This document shows, piece after piece, positions 16,653-25,580 of a stretch of DNA of 64,000 nucleotides (position 1 is the first letter of the stretch; each line of letters begins with the position of its first letter). Source of the DNA: Desulfobacterales bacterium (GTDB lineage Bacteria > Desulfobacterota > Desulfobacteria > Desulfobacterales > JAAELO01). The translations under genes and the position numbers were made by a program. Below the pieces are notes generated by a model that was not told the DNA's origin, ran no database searches, and was given only the letters and a program-made list of their open reading frames with translations. The stretch spans positions 1 to 64,000 of the forward strand of contig JAAELO010000198.1 of the NCBI GenBank assembly GCA_024226555.1, written 5' to 3'.

Positions 16653-16680
16653 CTATATCTCCAGTTTTAAACATAAATTT

Positions 16681-17103
16681 TTAAGTATGTTTTAGCCCTC
16701 TGAAATAACCAAATGTGCAAACCATAAAGGCTCCCAATAATAACAGGTCTCCAATTCCATCCAGAAAAAGGATATTTAATGTTCCAAAAATTCCAGCCAT
16801 TGCGATTCCAATAATCGCTGAAACACCTGAAATATTTTTGATTTTCTCGCTCAGTTTGATGTCAGGCCAGATATGACCAAGAAATATAACTAAAAATGAA
16901 AACGAGATTCCGTGGGAGTGCACTGTTGAGTTCCACTTCCAATCTCTCCATGTTTGCCAGTAATTTACTAAATCACCCTTTTTGGCAAACCGCAACATGA
17001 TCTCTGCGTATGATTCATGGATTATACCATGGTAGAGTCCAGTCAGACACCACAGAATAATCCAGATAAGTCCGAACAAAATAAGATACTTTTTCATTTT
17101 CAT
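16681..17103 (-). CDS. Small integral membrane protein
   Basis: A 140-residue protein with about four hydrophobic segments (roughly residues 5-25, 60-80, 92-112 and 115-135). A charged loop, FAKKGDLVNYWQTWRDWKWNS, precedes STVHSHGISFSF. Histidines cluster around the second helix (HSHG ... GHIW), which could bind heme or metal, but no family is recognised. AAGGA lies at good spacing before the start. It is the fifth gene of the operon, 30 bp from its upstream neighbour and 28 bp before the U32 gene. Confidence 0.7.
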   Translation of the reverse strand: MKMKKYLILFGLIWIILWCLTGLYHGIIHESYAEIMLRFAKKGDLVNYWQTWRDWKWNSTVHSHGISFSFLVIFLGHIWPDIKLSEKIKNISGVSAIIGIAMAGIFGTLNILFLDGIGDLLLLGAFMVCTFGYFRGLKHT

Positions 17104-17133
17104 ATTATTTTCCTTTATTTTTTTTACTTCTTT

Positions 17134-18027
17134 CTATTTAGGTTTAAGTGCTGCCAGTTTTTTATATATTGACAGCATGATTCGATATTGAAAATCAGGA
17201 GACAACGGTCTGGATGTCAAGCTTGCCCAAAGCTTTGGAAAAATACCATAAACGATATCCGCATAAAGTTCTTTCACAGAAAAAAATGATGATTTTAATA
17301 CTTCTTTACGATTAGCAGTTGTCTTCAGCATATCTTTAATTCTACGGTTGTCTGTCACATGTCCCATCAAACCGGCACCTATAACATCAACATCCTTTAA
17401 TTGCTCCCAAACAGGTGAGGCAAGAAAATCCTCAATATTTACACTTCCTTTCCCCCAATCACTTGGAATGTTTAAAATATCTGTATCTACACTTATATAG
17501 GTTGGTTTTTCTTTCGAAAGAATACCATTTGGCAGTGGTCGGGAGATATCTGAATGAAACTGCATTTTTCCTGAATGCTGGAGTTTTTGATCAAATAATG
17601 GAATTCTGGTTTCATCATCACAACCACACATGATTACAGAATCAATCAACCCATTTTGTACAGCAAAAGAAACCCAGTTTCCACATGTAAGTATTCCATC
17701 ATTTTCCCGGTACTCCTGCGCATCCATATGATGATCAAACAATATTAACTGAACAGGTTTCTGTAATTCTTTGGTCAGTTTATATAACTTTGCTATTTCC
17801 AAATGGTGAAAATTTGATGAACCGGCAATAAGGAAAAAGTGAGATTTAAGAGAATCAACCAATTCTTCAACTTTTTGCCAATGGCAGAGCAAATTCAAAG
17901 ACTCCATCCCATCCAATTCAAATAAATGACAACTTTCATGAGATGCTTCTTTAGTGTAATATTTCTGCATCATCTGGTCTGTCATTAATATTGTGGCGTC
18001 TGATATTATATTCACTGTTCCATCCAT
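17134..18027 (-). CDS. Arginase-fold (ureohydrolase-like) protein with altered metal site
   Basis: A 297-residue protein resembling the arginase/agmatinase/deacetylase-like superfamily. The second metal motif is FDHHMDAQ (Asp98, His99, His100, Asp102) where arginases have DAHxD. The third is SVDTDIL (Asp181, Asp183) where they have SxDxDxxDP. The first motif, GGDHS in active enzymes, is replaced by AGSSNFHH around residues 69-75. CGNW at 115-118 is also typical of the superfamily. It may hydrolyse a C-N bond in the lipid made by this operon, or have lost activity; both are inference. Its ribosome binding site is weak (GGA adjacent to the ATG). Confidence 0.65.
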   Translation of the reverse strand: MDGTVNIISDATILMTDQMMQKYYTKEASHESCHLFELDGMESLNLLCHWQKVEELVDSLKSHFFLIAGSSNFHHLEIAKLYKLTKELQKPVQLILFDHHMDAQEYRENDGILTCGNWVSFAVQNGLIDSVIMCGCDDETRIPLFDQKLQHSGKMQFHSDISRPLPNGILSKEKPTYISVDTDILNIPSDWGKGSVNIEDFLASPVWEQLKDVDVIGAGLMGHVTDNRRIKDMLKTTANRKEVLKSSFFSVKELYADIVYGIFPKLWASLTSRPLSPDFQYRIMLSIYKKLAALKPK

Positions 18028-18064
18028 TCCAAATAGTTAGCAATATAAACTGTGTTTCCTCGTG

Positions 18065-18421
18065 TTAAAGCCACACACAATAGGATATAAATACAATTAC
18101 TCCAACACTTGACCAGTATTTAAAGAGACGATCACCCATAAGTTCAAAAGATGGCAAACTAACCAGATAATCGAACAAAAACATTCCGGTTAACAGAAAG
18201 GCTAATTCACGATACCAAATCGCATCAATCACAAGTCCTATCAAAACAGCAAGCCATCCAATCGAAAGCATTAAATCGGCAATACCATACATATGTAGTA
18301 CTTTGGGAACCAGTCCCATTTTTTTAGCATCCATTTTTTCAATAAACACCCTGTAAAAAGCATGTGCAAATCCCAAGATGCCAAAAACAGGAACACAGTA
18401 TTTAAATATTAAAACAAGCAT
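18065..18421 (-). CDS. Small integral membrane protein
   Basis: A 118-residue protein with about four predicted transmembrane segments, starting almost at the N-terminus (MLVLIFKYCVPVFGILGFAH). Polar loops contain EKMDAKKMG and HMYGIAD. No family is recognised. GAGGA precedes the start at good spacing. It is the third gene of the operon, 11 bp after the Old Yellow Enzyme gene, and could anchor or transport the operon product. Confidence 0.7.
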   Translation of the reverse strand: MLVLIFKYCVPVFGILGFAHAFYRVFIEKMDAKKMGLVPKVLHMYGIADLMLSIGWLAVLIGLVIDAIWYRELAFLLTGMFLFDYLVSLPSFELMGDRLFKYWSSVGVIVFISYCVWL

Positions 18422-18432
18422 ATTTTTTTCCT

Positions 18433-19710
18433 CTAATTTTGGTGAGCTAGCATTATATCTTTCTGTCTTTTTATATCTTCATTATAGCATTCAACAGGCA
18501 TAGAGCCCCACCTTGCAATACAGCCATTACAAAAATCACAGTCAGGACCAGGCTTGTCTTCTATTAAATTCTTATACAAATATGGATCAGAAATCATTGC
18601 TCGCCCAACAGATACGGCATCACATAATCCTTCTTGTATGGCGCTTTCAATCTTCGGTTTTGTTTGAAATCCTCCGACACAAATAACAGGGATAGAAAGG
18701 TTTTTCTTAAACTCAACAGCGTACTTAAGGTTAAATCCCTCCTGATAAGATCTTAGCCTATTTAATACTTTTGAGATCGGATATTTAAAGAGTTCCAGTC
18801 CATAACGTCTAAATGGTTTAACCTGATGCCCAAATCCCTCATTAAGAAAAGAGTGAAAATAAGTATCGAATTTGCCACGAATCATTGGGAAACCAGATTC
18901 ATAGTGACCAACTGTTATTTCAATTCCATCCATACCTTCTTCCTGAAGAATTCTGGCAATTTCAAGCATCTGGCTAATACCTAAACCATTGCGGGCAAAA
19001 AGTTTATCATCCCCATTAAGTTTAATAATTAACGGAAAATCCGGCCCAACTCTTTCACGAATCCCATGATAGGATTCCAGTAAAAAGCGCATTCGATTCT
19101 TAAAATTTCCTCCATATTCATCTGTGCGACGGTTAGTATATGGTGTTAGAAATTGATTGATCAAATATCCATGACCGCCATGAAGTTGAAGCCCGTCAAA
19201 ATCTGCTGCCTGACAGTATTCAGCCGCGGATGCAAAAGATTCGGTTATCTCCTTTATTTCATCATGCCTTAGAGCACGTGGTTTGGTTCCCATTAACTTT
19301 TCAGTCACATTAGATGCAGAGACCGCTGAATCAAGTCCCATTGCTTCTGGAACAATTTGACGACCACAGTGGTTGATCTGACCAAAAATTTTCGCTTTTC
19401 CTGCGTGAACAAGATCTGCCAAGCGTTTTAATCCTGGTATTTTGTCTTTGTTGTCAACCCCGGTCATTTTGTAGGAAGATTTACCGGTGGCTGAGGTGTA
19501 TAAATTGCCACTCATTATTAACGGGGTGCCTGCGTCTACGATTGGTTCGTAGAACTCAAGCAACTCGTCAGTCACAAACCCATCTTCTGTTGCCTTGGTT
19601 TCTGCTGTGGCGGTTTTAAATACACGACCTGCAATTTCTAATCCCCCTATTTTCATAGGTTTTTCTATTATACTTTGACTCTCTTCGATATTTTGAACCA
19701 TAGAATTCAT
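18433..19710 (-). CDS. Old Yellow Enzyme family oxidoreductase with cysteine cluster
   Basis: A 425-residue FMN-dependent TIM-barrel protein of the NADH:flavin oxidoreductase (OYE) family. Recognisable parts are the N-terminal KIGGLEIAGRVFKT, GQINHCGRQ, DGLQLHGGHGYLINQFLTPYTNRRTDEYGG, and VGRAMISDP near the phosphate-binding end. A C-terminal cluster Cys391-x2-Cys394-x2-Cys397-x10-Cys408 resembles the 4Fe-4S ligands of 2,4-dienoyl-CoA reductase-type members, but the FAD/NAD domain of those enzymes is absent. It would reduce an activated double bond. It is the second operon gene, 23 bp after the acyl ligase fusion, so the substrate may be an enone made by that enzyme. Confidence 0.85.
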   Translation of the reverse strand: MNSMVQNIEESQSIIEKPMKIGGLEIAGRVFKTATAETKATEDGFVTDELLEFYEPIVDAGTPLIMSGNLYTSATGKSSYKMTGVDNKDKIPGLKRLADLVHAGKAKIFGQINHCGRQIVPEAMGLDSAVSASNVTEKLMGTKPRALRHDEIKEITESFASAAEYCQAADFDGLQLHGGHGYLINQFLTPYTNRRTDEYGGNFKNRMRFLLESYHGIRERVGPDFPLIIKLNGDDKLFARNGLGISQMLEIARILQEEGMDGIEITVGHYESGFPMIRGKFDTYFHSFLNEGFGHQVKPFRRYGLELFKYPISKVLNRLRSYQEGFNLKYAVEFKKNLSIPVICVGGFQTKPKIESAIQEGLCDAVSVGRAMISDPYLYKNLIEDKPGPDCDFCNGCIARWGSMPVECYNEDIKRQKDIMLAHQN

Positions 19711-19733
19711 AATTCCTTTTCCAGAATAAAAAT

Positions 19734-22700
19734 TTATAAAAGAATCTGATCCTTAATTCTTTCAAGAACATTAATAACTTTATCGATCTCTTCATCTGTA
19801 TTCAACGCAGTTACAGTAAACCGCAGACCGCCACGATTAAGAGGAACGGCCGGAAATACTCCAGGTGTTAAAAGCAATCCTTCTGTTTGGGCCATATCAA
19901 TTGCTTCCAAAGTATTTTCCATATCCCCGATAACCACATAAATAATTGGAAAAAAATGACTATTATCCACCTCAAACCCCAGATTTTTTGCACCTATTAC
20001 CAGTTTTTCACTCAGGCGAAATATTGTACTTCGCAATGCATCGCCTTCGCTTTCATTAACTTTGAGCCCAGAAAGCCCACTTGCTAAAGTTGCAACTGGA
20101 ACAGGTCCTGAAAAAATATAGGTAGATGCCATTTGAAATTTTTCACGCATCTCATCATTCAAACATGTTACAAAAGCGGCATGGGATGAATATGCTTTTG
20201 AAAGACCCGCGATATAAATAATATGATCTTCCACGTAATCCATATCAAAGTGCCTAACGATGCCGTTTCCTTTATAACCAAAAGGTCTCTCTTCTGATGG
20301 AGATTCACCAATAAGACCGAATCCATGGGCATCATCAACGTAAAGATATGCATTATATTTTTTAGCCAACTCTGAATAAACCGGCAGATCAAGATATTTA
20401 ACGGACATGGAGTAAACACCGTCAACAGCGATGATAATTGGAAATTTATCCTGAAACCGTTTCAGTTGTTTTTCAAGATCATTAGGGTCTGCATGTTTGC
20501 AACGTACAAATGTGATTCCCCGATACGCAGCAAGTTCACAGGCTTCCTGAATAGTATTATGTGCTGAAGTATCGGCTATTATAACTCCATTTGGTGCTGC
20601 AAGAATCGGAAGTATCCCAAAATTCAGCATGGCTATATTAGGAAACAACAATGTGGATGGTGCGCCGATTAATTTTGCAATCTCCTGTTCCAGCTTAAGA
20701 TAGGGAGCGGGTGAAGCGACTGCACGGGTCCAACTAGGATGAACTCCCCATTCATCAATCATAGGGGATATAGATTTCATAATATCAGGGTGATAATCAA
20801 AACCAAGGTAGTTACAGGATGCAAAATCCATATATTCTTTATCTTCGATTTTTACTCTTCTCAATTCCTGTTTGGTCACTTCGCAATTTCGTTTGATAAT
20901 AGAATATTTTTCAAAAAAAGGGTATTTTTCAAGAGCTTCCAGATCTATAGTACCCAATGAGCGAATCGATTTATCACTATCATCAGCACTTAAACCTTCA
21001 TTTCTCAAACCAGATAAAATATCATCACATATAGAGAACTCTTCTGGATAATATGATGCTAAAAATATGGATGCTAACTCAATAGTATTACATTCCATCA
21101 TGGACTCAATTGCTATATCTATGCTGAATAATCTATTTAAATTTGAGATAAGCTCAACTAAAGTGATTGAATCAAATTCAAAATCATCCATATCTGTTTC
21201 AAATTCTTTTAATGGTATTTTGGTAATATGTGAGAGAATTGTGACCATAACCATTTGAATTTTTTGTTCCAATGAAAGGGAGCTTAAAATAACAGAATTT
21301 GAATTGGGATCAATTTTATCTCTTTTCCATAAATAAGTTACATTCAATTGACTGGAGAGAAATCCTTTCTTACAAAGATGTCTCTGGATCTTTCCACTGG
21401 TTGTTTTAGAAATACTACCAGCTTTAATAAATACGATTTGGGATATTTGGAATCCATGTTGTTTAATTACTTCACGATGAATTATGTCACCAATGTGTTC
21501 TAATTCTTCTACAGAAACAATACCTTTTTTGACTTCCTGAACTACAATCAAAGCTTCTGTTTCCAGAGAAAAAACAGCATTACAACCATCTCTAAGCGAA
21601 GCATGCATTTTTTCTATGGTTTGCTCTATATCCTGTGGATAGATATTCTGACCACGAAAAATAATTAAGTCTTTGAATCTGCCTGCAAAATATAAATGAT
21701 CGTCAATCACAAATCCCAAATCGCCTGTTCTCAAATATGGTCCATCATCAGTGTTTTTTATATATGCCTGGAACGTTTCTTCTGTTTCCAGCGATTTATC
21801 CCAATAACCCTTTGCCACGCTGCGACTTTTAGACCAAATTTCGCCAATTTCATTTGAAGAACATTGTTCTAAAGTAAATGGATCTGCAATGTTAATTTCT
21901 GTATCCGGGGCAATTTTGCCAATACTCACAAATGATTGGGAATTCGGATTTGTTTTATCAACTTTCTTTACTTTCCCTTTGGATATCTCCTTCCTGTCTA
22001 AATAAATGATCGGTTTTTCTTCCCCGACTCTGGAACAGGATATTGCTAACGTTGATTCAGCTTGCCCATAACATGGGAAGTGGGCTTGAGGATCAAATCC
22101 ACTTTCTTTAAAATAGCGTGAGAAGCGTAAAAGAGTATTCTCCCGTATAGGTTCTGCTCCATTTGATGCGATCTTCCAATGACTCAAATCCAGATCTTTT
22201 TTCTGGGATTCGCTTATTCTCTTGACGCAAAGATCATATCCAAAATTAGGAGATGCACTAATAGTAGCCTTTGTCTTTGAAATCAAATTTAACCATCTAA
22301 ACGGATTCTGAAGAAAATCCATGGGAGAAAAGAGGTAAATCTCACCGCCACAATACAAGCTTCCAAAAATTGTTCCAATCAACCCCATGTCATGATAAAA
22401 GGGAAGCCATGATACAAGTACTGATTCATTGGTTGTTTCAAAGCATTTATGAAGAATTTCCATATTATGTATTAGATTTTCATGTGTAAGAACTACTCCT
22501 TTTGGATCAGATGTTGACCCTGAAGTATATTGTAACATTGCTACCGTTTGCCCTTCTATTTCAAGGGGCTGGTAATGCTCTTTCCACATTTCAAGATTAT
22601 CATCTGTTGTTAACCATGTCTGTTCAGATTTGTACGATCCCCAATCACCCTCCTGAAAAACTGATTTTATTGGATCTTCCATGGATTTAACTGTAAGAAA

Positions 22701-23087
22701 TAATTCAATATTTGAATCAGTAACAACTCCCTTGAAACGATTAAAAAGTCGCGATGTAAGTGGTGGATATGCCGGAACTGCGATGACACCCGCGTAAAAA
22801 CAACCAAATAAAGCACTGATATATTCCAGTCCAGGGTTATATAGCAACAATGCGCGCTTTCCCGTTGCCTTCAATGCGATCAATCTTCCTGCAATAGCTT
22901 TGGCTTTTGACTCCAACTCTGCATAACTTAACTGGATATCACGCTCTGTTCCATCTTCAGACCATGAGGTAAAATGATACGCTGCTTTATTCTTATATAG
23001 ATGAGATTGCTTATTCAGCAAATCAACCAATGTTGATGTCTTTTGGGAAGTCAAATGGTAAGGGAAATTCATTGCTCTCTCTAACAT
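19734..23087 (-). CDS. Fatty acyl-AMP ligase - ACP - alpha-oxoamine synthase fusion
   Basis: An 1117-residue three-module enzyme. Residues about 10-590 are a fatty acyl-AMP ligase: QYTSGSTSDPKG for ATP binding, SWLPFYHDMGLIG typical of the FAAL class, and YLRTGDLGF. Residues about 610-700 are an acyl carrier domain with the phosphopantetheine serine at 640 (FEFDSITL). Residues about 735-1117 are a PLP-dependent alpha-oxoamine synthase like 8-amino-7-oxononanoate synthase or serine palmitoyltransferase, with VDDAHGFGLIG and the PLP lysine at 964 (GLSKAY). It should activate a fatty acid, load it on its own carrier and condense it decarboxylatively with an amino acid to an alpha-aminoketone; the amino acid and chain length are unknown. 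The start at 23087 has GGAG six bases upstream. It is the first gene of a tight six-gene operon. Confidence 0.88.
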   Translation of the reverse strand: MLERAMNFPYHLTSQKTSTLVDLLNKQSHLYKNKAAYHFTSWSEDGTERDIQLSYAELESKAKAIAGRLIALKATGKRALLLYNPGLEYISALFGCFYAGVIAVPAYPPLTSRLFNRFKGVVTDSNIELFLTVKSMEDPIKSVFQEGDWGSYKSEQTWLTTDDNLEMWKEHYQPLEIEGQTVAMLQYTSGSTSDPKGVVLTHENLIHNMEILHKCFETTNESVLVSWLPFYHDMGLIGTIFGSLYCGGEIYLFSPMDFLQNPFRWLNLISKTKATISASPNFGYDLCVKRISESQKKDLDLSHWKIASNGAEPIRENTLLRFSRYFKESGFDPQAHFPCYGQAESTLAISCSRVGEEKPIIYLDRKEISKGKVKKVDKTNPNSQSFVSIGKIAPDTEINIADPFTLEQCSSNEIGEIWSKSRSVAKGYWDKSLETEETFQAYIKNTDDGPYLRTGDLGFVIDDHLYFAGRFKDLIIFRGQNIYPQDIEQTIEKMHASLRDGCNAVFSLETEALIVVQEVKKGIVSVEELEHIGDIIHREVIKQHGFQISQIVFIKAGSISKTTSGKIQRHLCKKGFLSSQLNVTYLWKRDKIDPNSNSVILSSLSLEQKIQMVMVTILSHITKIPLKEFETDMDDFEFDSITLVELISNLNRLFSIDIAIESMMECNTIELASIFLASYYPEEFSICDDILSGLRNEGLSADDSDKSIRSLGTIDLEALEKYPFFEKYSIIKRNCEVTKQELRRVKIEDKEYMDFASCNYLGFDYHPDIMKSISPMIDEWGVHPSWTRAVASPAPYLKLEQEIAKLIGAPSTLLFPNIAMLNFGILPILAAPNGVIIADTSAHNTIQEACELAAYRGITFVRCKHADPNDLEKQLKRFQDKFPIIIAVDGVYSMSVKYLDLPVYSELAKKYNAYLYVDDAHGFGLIGESPSEERPFGYKGNGIVRHFDMDYVEDHIIYIAGLSKAYSSHAAFVTCLNDEMREKFQMASTYIFSGPVPVATLASGLSGLKVNESEGDALRSTIFRLSEKLVIGAKNLGFEVDNSHFFPIIYVVIGDMENTLEAIDMAQTEGLLLTPGVFPAVPLNRGGLRFTVTALNTDEEIDKVINVLERIKDQILL

Positions 23088-23131
23088 ATAGTTCTCCTTC
23101 TGTTGCGGAAATATGTGATAGTAAAACAAAG

Positions 23132-23143
23132 TTACTTAAGTAA
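23132..23143. promoter_or_regulatory. Palindromic operator candidate upstream of the acyl ligase operon
   Basis: TTACTTAAGTAA is a perfect 12-bp palindrome 45 bp upstream of the operon's first start codon. The core ACTTAAGTAAAA recurs at about 26089-26100. Position and symmetry suggest a repressor or activator site; no regulator is assigned. Confidence 0.35.
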
Positions 23144-23939
23144 AACTTCAAATGCAAGGCGTTAAAATTTAATCAGTCATGAAAACATACGTTTTTAGTA
23201 CGTCGAATGTCTAATTATGCTCTGCAACACCGCAGATTTTTTTTTACAAAACCATCAATCAACATCCGATTCTATGTTTTTAGAACTACTGGAACAACTA
23301 CTTAATTAGAATCGGTTCAATTACACCATTAGTGATCTATAGCTCACCATTATAATTATTTGTTAGTTTTTACTAACATACAATTTTATTAATCATACAA
23401 TTCAATTGTTTAAATACTTTTTTAATACTATTAAGTCTGTCTTGGTTTGATACTGTAAAACTATTACTGAGATGTAATATTTATTTATAAAACATTTTAT
23501 TACTTTTTTATAAATTATTTTATACTAATTATTTAGTGATTCTGAATATAATATATTATCTAAAGACAATACTTCATAATTAACAAAAACATCTTTGTCA
23601 ATCATTTTTTGTTTCTATACTTAATATATTAACTATTATAAAACTGTCCCTAATATTTGTATTATAGTTGTTGTATTATAGTTTTTACACCGTTATTCTT
23701 TATATTATTCATATTTTTAATTTTAACCTATAGATGTTTTTATTAAAACACAAAACAGCAATATATTAATTCTTTATGCCGCTGTTCATATATTGAATTT
23801 AATTCATATTGCAACATATACATTCCATATAAATAATCACGAAGCATTTTAAACAATTAAACTTCGTAAAGAGATATGATTTATAAGATGAAGGGACAAT
23901 TCTTAGGAGTATTTTTTAAATCTATCTTTTTTTAAAGGT

Positions 23940-23970
23940 GGGACGGAGAAGAAAAAAACGTCTCCATCCC
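23940..23970 (-). terminator. Hairpin downstream of the radical SAM gene
   Basis: GGGACGGAGA and TCTCCATCCC form a stem with one mismatch around an A-rich loop. It lies about 120 bp beyond the radical SAM stop codon on the minus strand. It is followed there by ACCTTTAAAAAAAG, so the T-run is weak. It is probably the 3' end of that transcript. Confidence 0.5.
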
Positions 23971-24007
23971 GAAGGTAAGAGTTCACAGATACCACCTTAG
24001 ACATACA

Positions 24008-24070
24008 TTAAAACTTAAGACCAAATAAGAGGGTGTAGTGCTATTGATTAAAACGCAATATGTAACCCGA
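24008..24070 (-). pseudogene. Possible outer-membrane beta-barrel C-terminal remnant
   Basis: Just after the radical SAM gene the minus strand reads TEFISGYILRFNQ, a TAG, then HYTLLFGLKF and a stop. Alternating aromatic residues and a terminal Phe are typical of the last strand of an outer-membrane beta-barrel protein. Only about 25 codons remain and one stop interrupts them, so this is a weak call. Confidence 0.25.
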
Positions 24071-24092
24071 AATAAATTCAGTTTACATATGC

Positions 24093-25580
24093 TCAGGCAT
24101 TCTCAAGAAGATCTTTATTCTTGTAGTCAAATATAAATCGCTTAACAAAACCCATACCCATAAGATTCTGTAATCTCTTAAAAACCATATGGATGATAAA
24201 TGGATTTTGATTCATTCTTAAGATCATGTTAATTATCTTTGTTGTACTTATGAGAAAGGGCGAGGGGCCTCTCATTCCAAGCAAGTAATAATTTGGATGT
24301 ATCAACGCTGCACGCATGGCAAGATATCTCATTCTTTCCATGCTTATGCCTTCCGGGGTATAACTTGCTGGAAACAGGTAGTTATCCCTCGGATAAAAAC
24401 TATTTTTAAGTTCTATCATCTCTGAGATAGGAGTTTTGTGATAGATTCTTATACCGACTGCTATTGAAACCATATCGCGCATAGATGATGCTTTTTTTAT
24501 TGTGTCCAGTGTTTCTATTACAGTCTCTTCAGTTTCTCCAGGTGCACCAAGCAACAATGACCAGACCATTGTTATTTTCGCTTTTCTAAGCAATTTTGCT
24601 GCTCTGAAGATATCCGCCTTAGTAAAATTCTTTCCCAAACCTTTTAGCGTTGTATCGGAACCTGCTTCGGCGCACATTATAACATACTCTATCTTAAACT
24701 CTTTCAAGAGGTCTACAAACTCCTGATCAACTCCTGCGGGACTTATTTCCATTGCAGTTAGTTTCAGCTTCATCTTTTTATCAGCTATTGCCCTGAGAAC
24801 ATCCTTGGCATGGGATAAAGGAAGGTTGAAAATACTGTCCATTACTCCTATATGGTTTATTCCGGTTTCTTTTACAAGATGTTCTATTTCATCTGCTACA
24901 TACTGTGGGTCTCGTATCCTGTACTTAGTACCTTCTATCCTGTTATATGTGCAATATGTACATTTGAGTGCACATCCACGTTTTGTTTGTATCTGAAGGG
25001 GAGTTGTCAGTTTTTTGTAACCATTAACATCCACATATTTATAAGGCTTTGCAAAGGGCAATGAATTAATATCCATAACGAACATCGGAGGATTGTCTTC
25101 CACAATATCATCTCCATCCCTCATAATCAGACCTTCCATTCCGTCCATTGGAATTTTACTCTCAATTCTCTTGAGAAATTCAACGATCGCAGCCTCACCA
25201 TCTCCACGTATAGCAAATTTAAGATCAAAATAGGATAACATTTCAGGGCCATTTATACCAACTGCCGGCCCTCCAATAACAATTGTTCCTGAGAACATTT
25301 TTTTTAATGGGTCAATGATATCCTTTTTTATCGGCTCAAGCAAAAATTCAGGATTTATTACAGATGCATTGTCCAGATTTCGTATGGTTATACCGATGAC
25401 TTCAGGACCATACTCTTTTATTATGTCTGACATATCGCTAACACAAGATTTTGAAAAAAAAAGATCAAGTGCCTTAACATCATGCCCGGCATCCTCAATC
25501 GCAGTGGCCACACAGCACATTCCGAATGGAATAGCAGGAATCTCTCTGAATCGATTGGAGTTAAGCATTAATACTTTCAT
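24093..25580 (-). CDS. B12-binding-domain radical SAM protein
   Basis: A 495-residue protein of the cobalamin-binding radical SAM class. Residues about 1-140 form a Rossmann-like B12-binding domain (PFGMCCVATAIEDAGHDVKALDL, then IVIGGPAVG). Radical SAM follows with the cluster motif Cys203-x3-Cys207-x2-Cys210 (RGCALKCTYC), then LLLGAPGETEET. Members of this class carry out methylations, ring contractions or other radical chemistry in natural-product and lipid pathways. The start at 25580 is preferred because GGGGGA lies at good spacing; a longer frame from 25670 has no such site. It lies alone, about 1 kb upstream of the acyl ligase operon on the same strand, so a functional link is possible but unproven. 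Confidence 0.85.
   Translation of the reverse strand: MKVLMLNSNRFREIPAIPFGMCCVATAIEDAGHDVKALDLFFSKSCVSDMSDIIKEYGPEVIGITIRNLDNASVINPEFLLEPIKKDIIDPLKKMFSGTIVIGGPAVGINGPEMLSYFDLKFAIRGDGEAAIVEFLKRIESKIPMDGMEGLIMRDGDDIVEDNPPMFVMDINSLPFAKPYKYVDVNGYKKLTTPLQIQTKRGCALKCTYCTYNRIEGTKYRIRDPQYVADEIEHLVKETGINHIGVMDSIFNLPLSHAKDVLRAIADKKMKLKLTAMEISPAGVDQEFVDLLKEFKIEYVIMCAEAGSDTTLKGLGKNFTKADIFRAAKLLRKAKITMVWSLLLGAPGETEETVIETLDTIKKASSMRDMVSIAVGIRIYHKTPISEMIELKNSFYPRDNYLFPASYTPEGISMERMRYLAMRAALIHPNYYLLGMRGPSPFLISTTKIINMILRMNQNPFIIHMVFKRLQNLMGMGFVKRFIFDYKNKDLLENA

Larger units (their letters stand above)
23144..24092. other. Long AT-rich gene-free region upstream of the six-gene operon
   Basis: Almost 950 bases without an intact gene, extremely AT-rich with many TATAAT-like hexamers. 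It presumably contains the promoter region of the operon starting at 23087. Two items are listed separately: a hairpin at 23940-23970 and a short coding-like remnant at 24008-24070. I see no repeats of the GAACCTCTAATAA family here. Confidence 0.5.
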
